Below are positions 49,886 through 58,888 of a stretch of DNA of 64,000 nt, one piece after another. This DNA is from Catellicoccus marimammalium. GTDB lineage: Bacteria; Bacillota; Bacilli; Lactobacillales; Catellicoccaceae. Made by a program: the position numbers and the translations under genes. Under the pieces are notes generated by a model, which did no database searches, was not told the origin of the DNA, and worked only from the letters and a program-made list of their open reading frames with translations. The DNA is taken from the NCBI RefSeq assembly GCF_965139335.1, contig NZ_CBCSEL010000002.1; one strand, 5' to 3'. Positions within the stretch are counted from its first letter, which is position 1. Every line of letters begins with the position of its first letter.

Positions 49886-51739
49886 TTAAGCTACACGAAC
49901 TGCAAAGTCTGGTGTGTAGTATTGAATTGGTGTAATTTTAACGCTTTCACCTGGTTGTGGCGCATGGATAAATGTGCCATCACCTAAGTAAATACCTACG
50001 TGGTAAGTTGCTCCGGCAGGTCCAAAGAAGACTAAGTCTCCAGCTTGAGCTTGACTTAATGGAATACGTGTTCCTGCATTTTCTTGAGCAGTCGTTACAC
50101 GTCCGATATCTTTACCTGTTACTTGACGGTAAACATAGCTTGTTAATCCAGAACAGTCAAATCCTGCTGGTGTTGTACCACCCCAAACATAAGGTACACC
50201 TAAGTATGCTTTCGCAGCTTCTGCTACTGAACCATAGTTACCAGATGGAACGCTTGGTTTTTCTGCCGGTGTATTTGGTTTTGTTTGGTTGTTTTGTGAA
50301 CCGCTATTTTGGTTACTATTGTTTTGTGAACCATTACTTTGGTTACTATTTTGGTTATTATTTTGGCTACCACTTGTTTGGTTATTGCTACTTTGATTAT
50401 TATTTTGTGAACCGCTATTTTGGTTATTATTTGTTGAATCTGTAGCTTGACCATTGTTTTGTGAACCGTTGTTTTCAGTAGTTGTGTTATCTGAAGTTGA
50501 TCCATTTTGACCTGTTGATGGAGTTTGTGTTGTTCCATTGTTTTGATCAGTAGCCGTTGTATTATTTTCCTGTTGAGTAGAATCTACAGTTGTATCTGTT
50601 GATGGAGTTTGTGTCGCATCATTTGGTTTTGTTTGTTCTACTTTATCTTGAGCAGCTTGTTCTTGTTTTTGAGCTTCTTCTGCTGCTTGTTGAGCTTCTT
50701 TTTCTGCTTCTGCTTTTTGTGCCGCTTCTTGTTTAGCAGCTTCTGCTTTTTCAGCTGCTTCTTTTGCTGCTTCTTCATTAGCTTTCTTCGCAGCTTCTTC
50801 TGCAGCTTTTTGTTGTTCTTCTGCTTTCTTCGCAGCTTCTAATTGCGCTTTGCGAGCTTCTTCTTGTTGTTGTGCTTTACGAAGAGCTTCTTGTTCTGCT
50901 TTCTTCGCAGCTTCTTCCGCAGCTTTTTGTTCTGCTTCTGCTTGTTGACGTTGCATTTCTTCTTCTTTTGCTTTGCGGATAGCTTCTTGTTGTGCTTTGA
51001 TACGTGCTTGTGCTTCGCGTTCACGTTGTTGACGTAAAGCTACAATCGCATCATTTTTTTCTTTTTCTAACTGATCACGTTTCCCTTGAGCAGTTTCTTT
51101 TTCTAAAGCAACAGCTTTTAACATCACTTGTTCTTGTAACTGTTGGTCACGTAAAGCTACTGTTTTTGATTGTAATGATGCTTCATTTTGTTTTAACGCA
51201 TCTAATTTTTCATTTAATTTTGCTTTTGCTTTTTCAATTTCTTTTTTCGCATCTTTTTGTTGTTCTACTAAACGACGGTTTACATTCATTAAACGTGTTG
51301 TCGCAGCTAAACGGTTAACAGCTTCACTAACAGAATCTGCGTTTAAGATCATATCTAAACTGTTGTTTGATGCAGTATGAACTTGAACAGAACGTGCTTG
51401 CGCTTTAATTGTATCATTACGCTTAGTAATTGATTTTTCCAAGCGTTTCAATTCTGCTTTTAATTCAGAAATTTGTTCATTCAATTCCTGTTTTTGACCA
51501 CGTAAGGCATTGGTTTGTCCTTCTAAGTCAACAATGTTTGTTTGAATTCCTTTTAATTGATCTTCTAATGAATTTTGTTTTGTCAATAAACTATCAATAT
51601 GTTGATCTTGAGCAGCAATTTGTTTTGTTTTTGATGATACTTGTTGCTCTAACTCATCAGCTAATGCAGCTTGAGTTGTTCCCAAAGAGGATGCAACAAC
51701 ACCGGCTGCCATAATTCCTGATAATAAATTCTTTTTCAC
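49886..51739 (-). CDS. secreted NlpC/P60 peptidoglycan hydrolase (SagA/PcsB-like)
   Basis: 617 aa. Signal peptide about 1-27 (ending QAALA). Long coiled coil about 30-340 (PcsB-type, with an Ala/Glu/Lys-rich second half), an Asn/Gln/Ser/Thr-rich flexible linker about 360-500, and a C-terminal NlpC/P60 domain (504-617) with C529 in FDCSG, H580 and H592. It should cleave D-Glu-Lys bonds in wall peptides at division sites; SagA of Enterococcus faecium has this layout. SD GGAGG lies 8 nt from the ATG. Three ACAGTAT repeats lie in its promoter region. Confidence 0.9.
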   Translation of the reverse strand: MKKNLLSGIMAAGVVASSLGTTQAALADELEQQVSSKTKQIAAQDQHIDSLLTKQNSLEDQLKGIQTNIVDLEGQTNALRGQKQELNEQISELKAELKRLEKSITKRNDTIKAQARSVQVHTASNNSLDMILNADSVSEAVNRLAATTRLMNVNRRLVEQQKDAKKEIEKAKAKLNEKLDALKQNEASLQSKTVALRDQQLQEQVMLKAVALEKETAQGKRDQLEKEKNDAIVALRQQREREAQARIKAQQEAIRKAKEEEMQRQQAEAEQKAAEEAAKKAEQEALRKAQQQEEARKAQLEAAKKAEEQQKAAEEAAKKANEEAAKEAAEKAEAAKQEAAQKAEAEKEAQQAAEEAQKQEQAAQDKVEQTKPNDATQTPSTDTTVDSTQQENNTTATDQNNGTTQTPSTGQNGSTSDNTTTENNGSQNNGQATDSTNNNQNSGSQNNNQSSNNQTSGSQNNNQNSNQSNGSQNNSNQNSGSQNNQTKPNTPAEKPSVPSGNYGSVAEAAKAYLGVPYVWGGTTPAGFDCSGLTSYVYRQVTGKDIGRVTTAQENAGTRIPLSQAQAGDLVFFGPAGATYHVGIYLGDGTFIHAPQPGESVKITPIQYYTPDFAVRVA

Positions 51740-51812
51740 GTTGAATTCCTCCGTAGTTGTCTATTATTTAAAAGACTTAATCTCACTTACTTTTAATACT
51801 AAAACACTATGG

Positions 51813-51852
51813 ACAGTATAACATAATTTTTTAACAGTATTTTAAACAGTAT
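51813..51852 (-). promoter_or_regulatory. three direct ATACTGT repeats upstream of the NlpC/P60 gene
   Basis: ACAGTAT on the + strand at 51813-51819, 51834-51840 and 51846-51852, i.e. ATACTGT three times on the coding strand, spaced 21 and 12 bp. The promoter-proximal copy overlaps a TATACT -10-like word. They could be sites for a response regulator; WalR, the usual controller of such genes, recognises TGTWAH pairs, which these match only partly. Confidence 0.4.
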
Positions 51853-51871
51853 ATTACAAAAGTGTTTCAAT

Positions 51872-53119
51872 TTACTTTTTACGTTTACGGATCATATCTC
51901 CAACTTGTACGGGTTCTGTTACTGGCATCGTTAAAATCATCATTGGATTTGGCGCTACTTCAATACTTTCTCCGTCTTCATTCCACATTTTTTCTACCGT
52001 TTGTTCGTGATGGCGCATTCCTGGACCATAAAATTCAATTTCGTCTCCAACATAGAAACGATTACGCTGACGAATAGTAGCCATTTTTGTTGCGTCATCA
52101 TAAGCTAATACTTCACCAATGAATTTATATTCTGGAATTTTACGACGTTCTCCAAATAATTGTGCATTTTCATCTGGGATTCCATAATAGAAACCAGTTG
52201 CTAATTCACGTTGTGCTACTTTCCATAGCTCATCAATCCATTCTTGTTTTGTTTCATAATGCTCTGGATCTTCTAAATAACTATTAACCGCTGCTTTATA
52301 AACATTAGCCACTGTAGACACATAGTGGATAGATTTCATACGACCTTCAATTTTTAAGCTATCTACTCCTGCTTCAATTAAATCAGGAATGTGCTCAATC
52401 ATTGACATATCCACAGCACTCATTGAAAATTCTTCTTCTTTTACTTGGCCATCTTCTGCAATGTAGTGACGTTCTCCACCAAATGGCATTTCATATAAAT
52501 CATATTTCCAACGGCAAGATTGACAGCATCCTCCACGGTTCGCATCGCGTTTACTCATATGGTTAGATAACGTACAGCGACCAGAATAAGAAATACACAT
52601 CGCCCCATGGATAAAGACTTCGATTTCTAAATCTGTATTTTCGCGGATTTTACGTACTTCTTCCATTGATACTTCACGACCTAAAACGGCACGTTCTAAG
52701 CCTTCTTCTTGCCAAAATTGTAACGTTTCCGCATTTGTTGCAGAAGCTTGAGTAGATAAGTGTACTGGTAGTCCTGGTGCTTCGGTTAAACAAATATCGA
52801 TAAAGGCAGGATCAGAAATAATTACAGCTGAAATTCCAATATCACGTAACGTACGGAAAAATTCACCAGCTCCTTCTAAATCTCCTTCATGGGCAACCAT
52901 GTTGGCAGCGACATAAACTTTCGCTCCATATTGGTTGGCAAATTCCACGCCTTCTTTCATTTCTTCAAAACTGAAGTTTCCAGCACGACTACGTAATCCG
53001 TAACTGTTTCCTCCAATATATACGGCATCTGCTCCGTAATGGATAGCTGTTTTTAATTTTTCTAAAGTTCCTGCGGGAGCTAATACCTCAGGACGTTTTA
53101 ATTGTCTTTTTTCTGTCAT
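51872..53119 (-). CDS. U32 family protein, tRNA U34 hydroxylation (TrhP2/YrrO-like)
   Basis: 415 aa. U32 signature with cysteine cluster: GAMCISYSGRCTLSNHMSKR then GGCCQSCRWKYDL; it probably binds an Fe-S cluster. C-terminal beta-barrel about 330-415 (GDEIEFYGPG). In Bacillus, YrrN/YrrO (TrhP1/P2) hydroxylate wobble uridine with prephenate as oxygen donor partner. The older annotation 'collagenase-like peptidase' is not supported by a protease motif. Follows TrhP1 by 6 bp. Confidence 0.88.
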   Translation of the reverse strand: MTEKRQLKRPEVLAPAGTLEKLKTAIHYGADAVYIGGNSYGLRSRAGNFSFEEMKEGVEFANQYGAKVYVAANMVAHEGDLEGAGEFFRTLRDIGISAVIISDPAFIDICLTEAPGLPVHLSTQASATNAETLQFWQEEGLERAVLGREVSMEEVRKIRENTDLEIEVFIHGAMCISYSGRCTLSNHMSKRDANRGGCCQSCRWKYDLYEMPFGGERHYIAEDGQVKEEEFSMSAVDMSMIEHIPDLIEAGVDSLKIEGRMKSIHYVSTVANVYKAAVNSYLEDPEHYETKQEWIDELWKVAQRELATGFYYGIPDENAQLFGERRKIPEYKFIGEVLAYDDATKMATIRQRNRFYVGDEIEFYGPGMRHHEQTVEKMWNEDGESIEVAPNPMMILTMPVTEPVQVGDMIRKRKK

Positions 53120-53125
53120 TTTCCT

Positions 53126-54046
53126 TTATTTCACCTCATCTGGATCATAATTATAAAATCCTTCATCTAAGCCACGTTGTGCTGGATGAAGTTTTTCAAT
53201 CGTTTCATTCCATTGTTGAACTTGTGCTTCGTCCCATTGTCCATTTTCTAATGCTTCTTTAGCTTCGACAAAACAACGAGCAATACGAACAAAGTCCATA
53301 CCTGGTGTATAGATTCCATCTAATTTCCAATCATAAACACCAATTTCATATAATTCTTTTAATTTCAACATTAAGTTTAAATCATTATCGGCAAAGATAT
53401 GCGTACCATGCTCATCTTCATAAATTGAATAGTGCGTACCTCCTTTTCTTGGTTCGGCTAAGAAAAGGTTAGCTTCTTTACTTGTGTCTCCTTGTACGCC
53501 AATGAAGTTTTCATAGTTACGTACTAATGGACGTAACGATTGGTGAATACAAGTCGCTCCATAAACTAATACTTCGACAGGAATCGTACTTGCTTTAACT
53601 AGTGATTTCATTTCTAAGTAAGGCACTTCACGACCAAGTACCGCTTTTACTGCACCTTTACGTGCCCAAAAGTTAATTTGGCGAGCGTTAGTAACAATCA
53701 TTTGTGCGTTGTAAATGAATTTTAATGGCAATTCATTTTTACGGATTAAATGGATGACACCAACATCTCCTACTTCCACTTCTTCGACACCAATTTCGAC
53801 TAAATTTTCCATATAAGAAAGAATATGGCTCATTTTTTCTGGGTGCATAATAGCATTTAAAGGCACAACTAATTTTGCGTCATATTCTTTTGTTAATTCC
53901 ACTAATTCTTTTAATTCTTCAAGCGTAAAAGATTGTGGCAGACGTAATCCATAAACAGATCCTCCTGCATATAAAGTATCTACTCCTACTTCTAATAACG
54001 CTTTTGCTTGTTCTTTTGATTCGACCGTTGCCGTAATCTGAATCAT
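53126..54046 (-). CDS. U32 family protein, tRNA U34 hydroxylation (TrhP1/YrrN-like)
   Basis: 306 aa from the ATG at 54046 (SD AAAGGAG, 6 nt); the frame starts at 54061 without an SD. TIM-barrel U32 core without the cysteine cluster of its partner: VLVYGATCIHQSLRPLVRNY, DLNLMLKLKELYEIGVYDWK and DGIYTPGMDFVRI. It pairs with the 415-aa U32 protein as in Bacillus yrrN-yrrO. Confidence 0.85.
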   Translation of the reverse strand: MIQITATVESKEQAKALLEVGVDTLYAGGSVYGLRLPQSFTLEELKELVELTKEYDAKLVVPLNAIMHPEKMSHILSYMENLVEIGVEEVEVGDVGVIHLIRKNELPLKFIYNAQMIVTNARQINFWARKGAVKAVLGREVPYLEMKSLVKASTIPVEVLVYGATCIHQSLRPLVRNYENFIGVQGDTSKEANLFLAEPRKGGTHYSIYEDEHGTHIFADNDLNLMLKLKELYEIGVYDWKLDGIYTPGMDFVRIARCFVEAKEALENGQWDEAQVQQWNETIEKLHPAQRGLDEGFYNYDPDEVK

Positions 54047-54091
54047 AATTTCTCCTTTCATAACACAAGGAAAGAGACGAAACGTCTCTTT

Positions 54092-56548
54092 CTATTTTTT
54101 CTTCATATAATATTTTCCTTGACGAACGCCAAATTGAACAACGTCTCCTGCCACAAATTCTTTGCTCAATAAAGCATCTGCTAAGCGATCTTCTACTTCT
54201 TTAATGACAACACGACGTAATGGACGTGCACCATATTCTTCATCGAATCCTGCTTTTGCCAATTGTTCATAGACGGCATGACTGACTTTTAATTCAATTC
54301 CTAATTTTTCTACTCGTTCTTTGACATCAGAAACAAATAGTTTTGCAATGGCTTCGATATCTTTTTGAGCCAAATTATGGAAAATAATTGTATCATCGAT
54401 ACGGTTTAAAAATTCAGGACGGAAATGCTCTTTTAAGGCATTTTGCATAATAGACTCACGTTCTTTTTGAGCTAGTTCTGCACTTTGTCCAAAACCTACT
54501 CGTTTTTGGTCACGAACTTCATTTGCTCCAATATTAGAAGTCATAATAATTACCGTATTTGTAAAATCGACTTTACGTCCCTTTGCATCGGTCACATAAC
54601 CATCATCTAAAATTTGTAACATCACATTGAAAACATCAGGGTGTGCTTTTTCTACTTCATCAAAAAGTAAAACGCTATATGGTTTTTGGCGTACTTTTTC
54701 TGTTAATTGTCCTCCTGACTCATATCCTACATAGCCTGGAGCTGAACCGATTAAGCGACTTACATTTTCTTTACTCATAAATTCGCTCATGTCGATACGG
54801 ATCATTTGTTTTTCATCCCCGAATAGAGTTCGAGCGAGAGTTTTAGCTAATTCTGTTTTCCCAACCCCTGTTGGTCCTAAGAATAAGAAAGAACCAATTG
54901 GACGATTGCTAGAAGCAAGACCACTGCGAGCTCGACGAATCGAACGAGCAACTACTTGGCATGCTTCTTTTTGTCCAATGACACGTTTTTCTAACTCTTC
55001 TTCTAAGTGTAATAACCGTTGGCCTTCTGATTGTTCTACTTCTGTCACTGGTACTCCTGTCCATTGCGAAACGACCTGAGCAATATCTTCTTTAGTGATG
55101 ATCTCTTTTGTCTGGCGATCTTTTTCATAAGAAGATAATTCTTCCTTAATACTATCCATTTCATCTTGCAATTCTTTAGCACGGACAAAGTCTTTTTTCT
55201 TCATTGCTTCGGTTTGTTGCTCTAAGAAAGAATCAAAAGACGCTTTTTGATCTTCATGGAAAGAATAATCACGATCAATTACACGTTTTTTGGCTGCCGC
55301 TTCATCCAATAAATCAATCGCTTTATCTGGAAAATGACGATCAGTTAAATAACGATCAGATAAATCAACAGCTGCTTCTAATGCTTCTTTTGTGAAGTGC
55401 AAGTGGTGATATGCCTCATAGCGTCCTTGTAATCCTTCTAAAATCGTTAACGTTTCAGAAGCAGTAGGTTCTGATAATTTCACTAATGCAAAACGACGAG
55501 CAAACGCACGATCTTTTTCAATTTTTTCTTGGTATTCTTCAAATGTCGTTGCTCCTAAGATTTGGATTTCACCACGAGCTAACGCTGGTTTTAAAATATT
55601 AGACGCATCGACAGATCCTTCACTACTTCCAGCATGCATCAGCATATGAATTTCATCAATAAATAAAATAATTTGTGGATTTGCTTCCACTTCAGCCATG
55701 ATTTTTTTCATTCGTTCTTCAAAATCACCACGGAAGCGAGTTCCAGCAACTACATTAGCAATATCTAATTGAATAATTTCTTTATTTTGAAACTCTACAG
55801 GAACTTCTTTATTGGCAATACGTAGCGCAATCCCTTCTGCAATGGCTGTTTTTCCGACTCCAGGGTCTCCTAATAATAAAGGATTATTTTTAGTTCTACG
55901 AGCTAAAATTTGTAAGACACGGTCAATTTCTTCATCGCGTCCAATGACTGGATCTAATTTTCCATTTCTAGCCAATTCGGTTAAATTACGTGAAACTTGA
56001 TCTAATTCTTTTGTTTCTAGTGGCATTGGTTCAGCAAAAAATTCATCTTCAAACTCTTCTTCGTCCTCATCCATGGGATGTAGGTCAGGTGTATATTCTA
56101 GAAGCTGTTCACGATTTCCTTCATTGCGACGCAACAATTGAACATGAATCGCATCAAACCAACCATATTTTGGTGCAAACTTTGTCAATACTTGGTACAC
56201 CATTGTATCTGTTAAATGTAAGAAGCCAAATAAAATAAATAAAGGTTCTGTTTCTTTAAATTGATAATGTACAGATTCTTGTTTCGCTAAAAATAACGCC
56301 TCTTGACTAATTCGCGATAATACTGCTTCTTTATCTACTGGGAATTCTCCCGTTACTTGTTTTTTATCTAAAAAAGAAAAGAATTCTTCTTCGTTGATAT
56401 TTAATTCTTTAAACACTTGTTGCACATCTAAATTTACTTCTACTAAGGCTCGAAGTAAATCTAAGCTCGAAATGTATTCACAGCGATGTTTCATCGCTAA
56501 TTCACTAGCTTTGAGAATGATTTCTTGGATACTTTGATCAAAATCCAT
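54092..56548 (-). CDS. clpC: ATP-dependent Clp protease ATP-binding subunit ClpC
   Basis: 818 aa. N-terminal Clp_N repeats (about 1-140), AAA-1 with GDPGVGKTAI and DEIHML, a middle domain with the UVR-like FVRAKELQDEMDSI, AAA-2 with GPTGVGKTEL, ILDDGYV and GARPLRR. It unfolds substrates for ClpP with MecA as adaptor; mecA is also in the window. ClpC usually follows ctsR, mcsA and mcsB; none is adjacent. SD AGGAGG lies 8 nt from the ATG. Confidence 0.92.
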   Translation of the reverse strand: MDFDQSIQEIILKASELAMKHRCEYISSLDLLRALVEVNLDVQQVFKELNINEEEFFSFLDKKQVTGEFPVDKEAVLSRISQEALFLAKQESVHYQFKETEPLFILFGFLHLTDTMVYQVLTKFAPKYGWFDAIHVQLLRRNEGNREQLLEYTPDLHPMDEDEEEFEDEFFAEPMPLETKELDQVSRNLTELARNGKLDPVIGRDEEIDRVLQILARRTKNNPLLLGDPGVGKTAIAEGIALRIANKEVPVEFQNKEIIQLDIANVVAGTRFRGDFEERMKKIMAEVEANPQIILFIDEIHMLMHAGSSEGSVDASNILKPALARGEIQILGATTFEEYQEKIEKDRAFARRFALVKLSEPTASETLTILEGLQGRYEAYHHLHFTKEALEAAVDLSDRYLTDRHFPDKAIDLLDEAAAKKRVIDRDYSFHEDQKASFDSFLEQQTEAMKKKDFVRAKELQDEMDSIKEELSSYEKDRQTKEIITKEDIAQVVSQWTGVPVTEVEQSEGQRLLHLEEELEKRVIGQKEACQVVARSIRRARSGLASSNRPIGSFLFLGPTGVGKTELAKTLARTLFGDEKQMIRIDMSEFMSKENVSRLIGSAPGYVGYESGGQLTEKVRQKPYSVLLFDEVEKAHPDVFNVMLQILDDGYVTDAKGRKVDFTNTVIIMTSNIGANEVRDQKRVGFGQSAELAQKERESIMQNALKEHFRPEFLNRIDDTIIFHNLAQKDIEAIAKLFVSDVKERVEKLGIELKVSHAVYEQLAKAGFDEEYGARPLRRVVIKEVEDRLADALLSKEFVAGDVVQFGVRQGKYYMKKK

Positions 56549-56566
56549 GTCATTTTCCTCCTATCT

Positions 56567-56587
56567 TTTTGTATACTTCATACAAAA
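56567..56587. promoter_or_regulatory. perfect inverted repeat upstream of clpC
   Basis: TTTTGTAT-ACTTC-ATACAAAA: 8-bp arms, 5-bp spacer, 18 bp before the clpC start. It does not match the CtsR heptad GGTCAAA. It could be an operator or a 5'-UTR hairpin placed upstream of the SD. Confidence 0.45.
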
Positions 56588-56725
56588 ATAATACTAATTA
56601 TTATCGTACTATTTTATTACGTTTCTGTCATCTATAAGTTCTCATATTTTCTGTCTTCGTCATAAATTATGATATAATAAGAAAATAATGAGTACGAAAA
56701 ATTTATGAGAAGGTGAAGGATAAGG

Positions 56726-57352
56726 ATGGCAGAGATTGTAATCCCTACCAAACAACTGAGTGTACTAGATGAAAGTATGGATTTGCAAGATGCGCTAAAA
56801 GCCTTTGTTTATTCAGAAGATGATGTTTTACCTGTTTTAGATAAAACTCATCAAATATTTCGTGGAAATATTTACTTACTGGATTTATATAAGCATTTAG
56901 CAAAAGATCCAAATTCCACTACATCCATTACTCAATTTATTAAAAACACAAACAAATATATTACAAAAAAAGACTGCTTATTACAAACTCTTTTTCAGTT
57001 TGGGAATCTTCCTTATTTAGCAGTTCTAAATGAACAACATCATTTTATTGGTATTTTGCGTCATCATTCATTTATGAAATTGTTAGAAAAAATTTGGTCT
57101 TTTGACCATGCAAAATACGTACTAACTCTTGATTATGAAAATGTGGATCGAGCTATGTATCAATTATCAAAAGTAATTCATCGTCGTTGTGAAGTGTTGG
57201 GGTGTATGTCATTAACTAATGCATCCCCTGTTGGACATAAACAATTACTTTTATTATTAGGTCAGGAGACAACTGAAAAAAACTTACGAGAATGTTTACG
57301 TAAATTAGAAAAACGACATTTTAAAATCGATCATCTTTTGACTCTTCCCTAA
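56726..57352 (+). CDS. CBS-pair protein (CbpA-like, possible c-di-AMP receptor)
   Basis: 208 aa. Two CBS motifs, about 10-65 (DVLPVLDKTHQIFRGNIYL) and 70-125 (LPYLAVLNEQHHFIGILRH), then an ACT-like C-terminal domain (KYVLTLDYENVDRAMYQLSK). This CBS-CBS-ACT arrangement occurs in Listeria CbpA and relatives that bind cyclic di-AMP. SD AAGGATAAGG before the ATG. It is 18 bp before a lipid kinase gene. Confidence 0.65.
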   Translation: MAEIVIPTKQLSVLDESMDLQDALKAFVYSEDDVLPVLDKTHQIFRGNIYLLDLYKHLAKDPNSTTSITQFIKNTNKYITKKDCLLQTLFQFGNLPYLAVLNEQHHFIGILRHHSFMKLLEKIWSFDHAKYVLTLDYENVDRAMYQLSKVIHRRCEVLGCMSLTNASPVGHKQLLLLLGQETTEKNLRECLRKLEKRHFKIDHLLTLP

Positions 57353-57370
57353 GGAGAAAGGAGGTCTCTT

Positions 57371-58336
57371 ATGTGGCTTTACTTATTAATTAATGAACAA
57401 GCAGGAAACGGAAATGGAAAACGTGTGGCACGTGAAGTAACTCAATATCTAGATGAACAAGATATTTCTTATGAGGCAATTTATACCGCTTATCCTTTTC
57501 ATGAACGAATGTTAATTCATGAATTATTAGAAGAAAAAAAATTAGTCTCTTGGCCACAAGAAGAAGAAGGTAAACCTTTTCCTCTTTTGATTGTGATTGG
57601 TGGAGAAGGTACTTTACATGAAATTATTAATACGATTCAAGACCCGACAATTCCGATTGCTTATATTCCTGTAATTAAAAATGAATTTACAAAAAATTGT
57701 GGAATTACTACATCTCCCAAAAAACGAATTCAACAGATTTTAGCAACAAAAGAGCCAATGGCGATGCATACCTTATATTATCAAGAACAAGTTTCGCAAG
57801 CTTCTGGCATTTGCTTTTCTCATTTAGGAATTGGACTTTCAGCGGAAATTGAAAAAAATGTGCAAGAACGAAAAAGAAATCAATTATTTAAAATTCATCC
57901 TTTTTATTTTATGCCTAAATTTTATACCGTGATGAAAAATATCTCTTTTCATAATGGATTTCCTATTTGTTTAGAATATCAAGGAAGAAAATGGAATTTC
58001 CCTCATACTCTTTTTTGTTCTGTCACGAATCGAAAACATTTCTTTTCTATTGAAGAAGAAAACTTAGAAGAAAATACAAAAGTAGAATCAGAATTTATGA
58101 TCATTGAAAAACGCTCTTGGTTACATCTAATTCGTATTGCTTTTTCTTTATGGCGTCATCGCCCACAAAATTCTCCTTTAATTTTTACAGGAGAAGGAAA
58201 ACAGTTACGAATCATTTCGACAGTACCACAATATCTTCATTTTGATGGACAAATTTGGAATCCACAACCGATTGATCTGCGTTTAATGCCAAGCTATCAA
58301 TACTTTTGGGAAACAAAAAACTCCAAAGAAAACTAA
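57371..58336 (+). CDS. diacylglycerol/lipid kinase family protein
   Basis: 321 aa. Kinase fold with LLINEQAGNGNGKRVA, the nucleotide-binding GGEGTLHEIINTI (GGDGT variant, Asp changed to Glu) and HLGIGLSAEI. Phosphorylates diacylglycerol or a similar lipid, feeding the phosphatidic acid pool. Whether the D-to-E change affects activity is not known. SD AGGAGG. Operon with the CBS protein. Confidence 0.82.
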   Translation: MWLYLLINEQAGNGNGKRVAREVTQYLDEQDISYEAIYTAYPFHERMLIHELLEEKKLVSWPQEEEGKPFPLLIVIGGEGTLHEIINTIQDPTIPIAYIPVIKNEFTKNCGITTSPKKRIQQILATKEPMAMHTLYYQEQVSQASGICFSHLGIGLSAEIEKNVQERKRNQLFKIHPFYFMPKFYTVMKNISFHNGFPICLEYQGRKWNFPHTLFCSVTNRKHFFSIEEENLEENTKVESEFMIIEKRSWLHLIRIAFSLWRHRPQNSPLIFTGEGKQLRIISTVPQYLHFDGQIWNPQPIDLRLMPSYQYFWETKNSKEN

Positions 58337-58355
58337 CTTCCTTGGAGTTTTTTTT
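58316..58355. terminator. bidirectional terminator between the lipid kinase gene and mreD
   Basis: AAAAAACTCCAAG pairs with CTTGGAGTTTTTTTT; it overlaps the kinase stop and lies next to the mreD stop. Confidence 0.85.
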
Positions 58356-58888
58356 TATGCAACTAAAGGACGATGTAAAAAGAAACGTCGGCCATAAAGT
58401 AAGGCAATATAATAAACTAAAGCACTAAATAATAACGTCGGTGCTGCATATAAAACCATATATCCTACAAAGTCAATTTGGACAATTTGGAAGATACATT
58501 GCATAAAGTAACTACCATATAATACCCAAATCGTACATAGTAGAAAAATCATCATATACGCTGAAAGACTTGGGCGTACGTAATGAATCATATGATTTAA
58601 TAAAAAGACCATCATTGGTAAACAAAAGGCAAAAATCCCTACATTTCCATAATAGTACAAGTCATATAAGACACCAAAAACAATCGTCCAAGTATACAAG
58701 TAAAAATGGGCTCCAAAACAAAAATAAGCCACAATAATTAATAGTAATAAAAATTGAACGCTACAAATATTTCGTGAATTAGAAAAAAATGAAAAGAGCA
58801 TCGTCAGACGACCATCTAATAGGACAAATAAAATTCCTAAAATAGGGAAAAACCATTTAAATTTTGTATAACTTGGCTTAGGATTCAT
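58355..58888 (-). CDS. mreD: rod shape-determining protein MreD
   Basis: 177 aa from the ATG at 58888; a GTG at 58900 is an alternative. Five to six hydrophobic helices and little else, typical of MreD. Partner of MreC in the elongasome. Its start overlaps mreC by 11 bp. Identified mainly by its place after mreC. Cells are not necessarily rods: many cocci keep mreCD for peripheral wall growth. Confidence 0.8.
   Translation of the reverse strand: MNPKPSYTKFKWFFPILGILFVLLDGRLTMLFSFFSNSRNICSVQFLLLLIIVAYFCFGAHFYLYTWTIVFGVLYDLYYYGNVGIFAFCLPMMVFLLNHMIHYVRPSLSAYMMIFLLCTIWVLYGSYFMQCIFQIVQIDFVGYMVLYAAPTLLFSALVYYIALLYGRRFFLHRPLVA

Noticed and set aside
49972..51714. Multiple + strand ORFs opposite the SagA-like gene
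   Set aside because: Low-complexity shadows (Phe/Cys/Leu-rich) of the coiled coil and Asn/Gln linker.
51872..54046. U32 genes as collagenase-type proteases
   Set aside because: No protease catalytic motif; the paired arrangement and cysteine cluster fit the tRNA hydroxylation proteins TrhP1/TrhP2 better.
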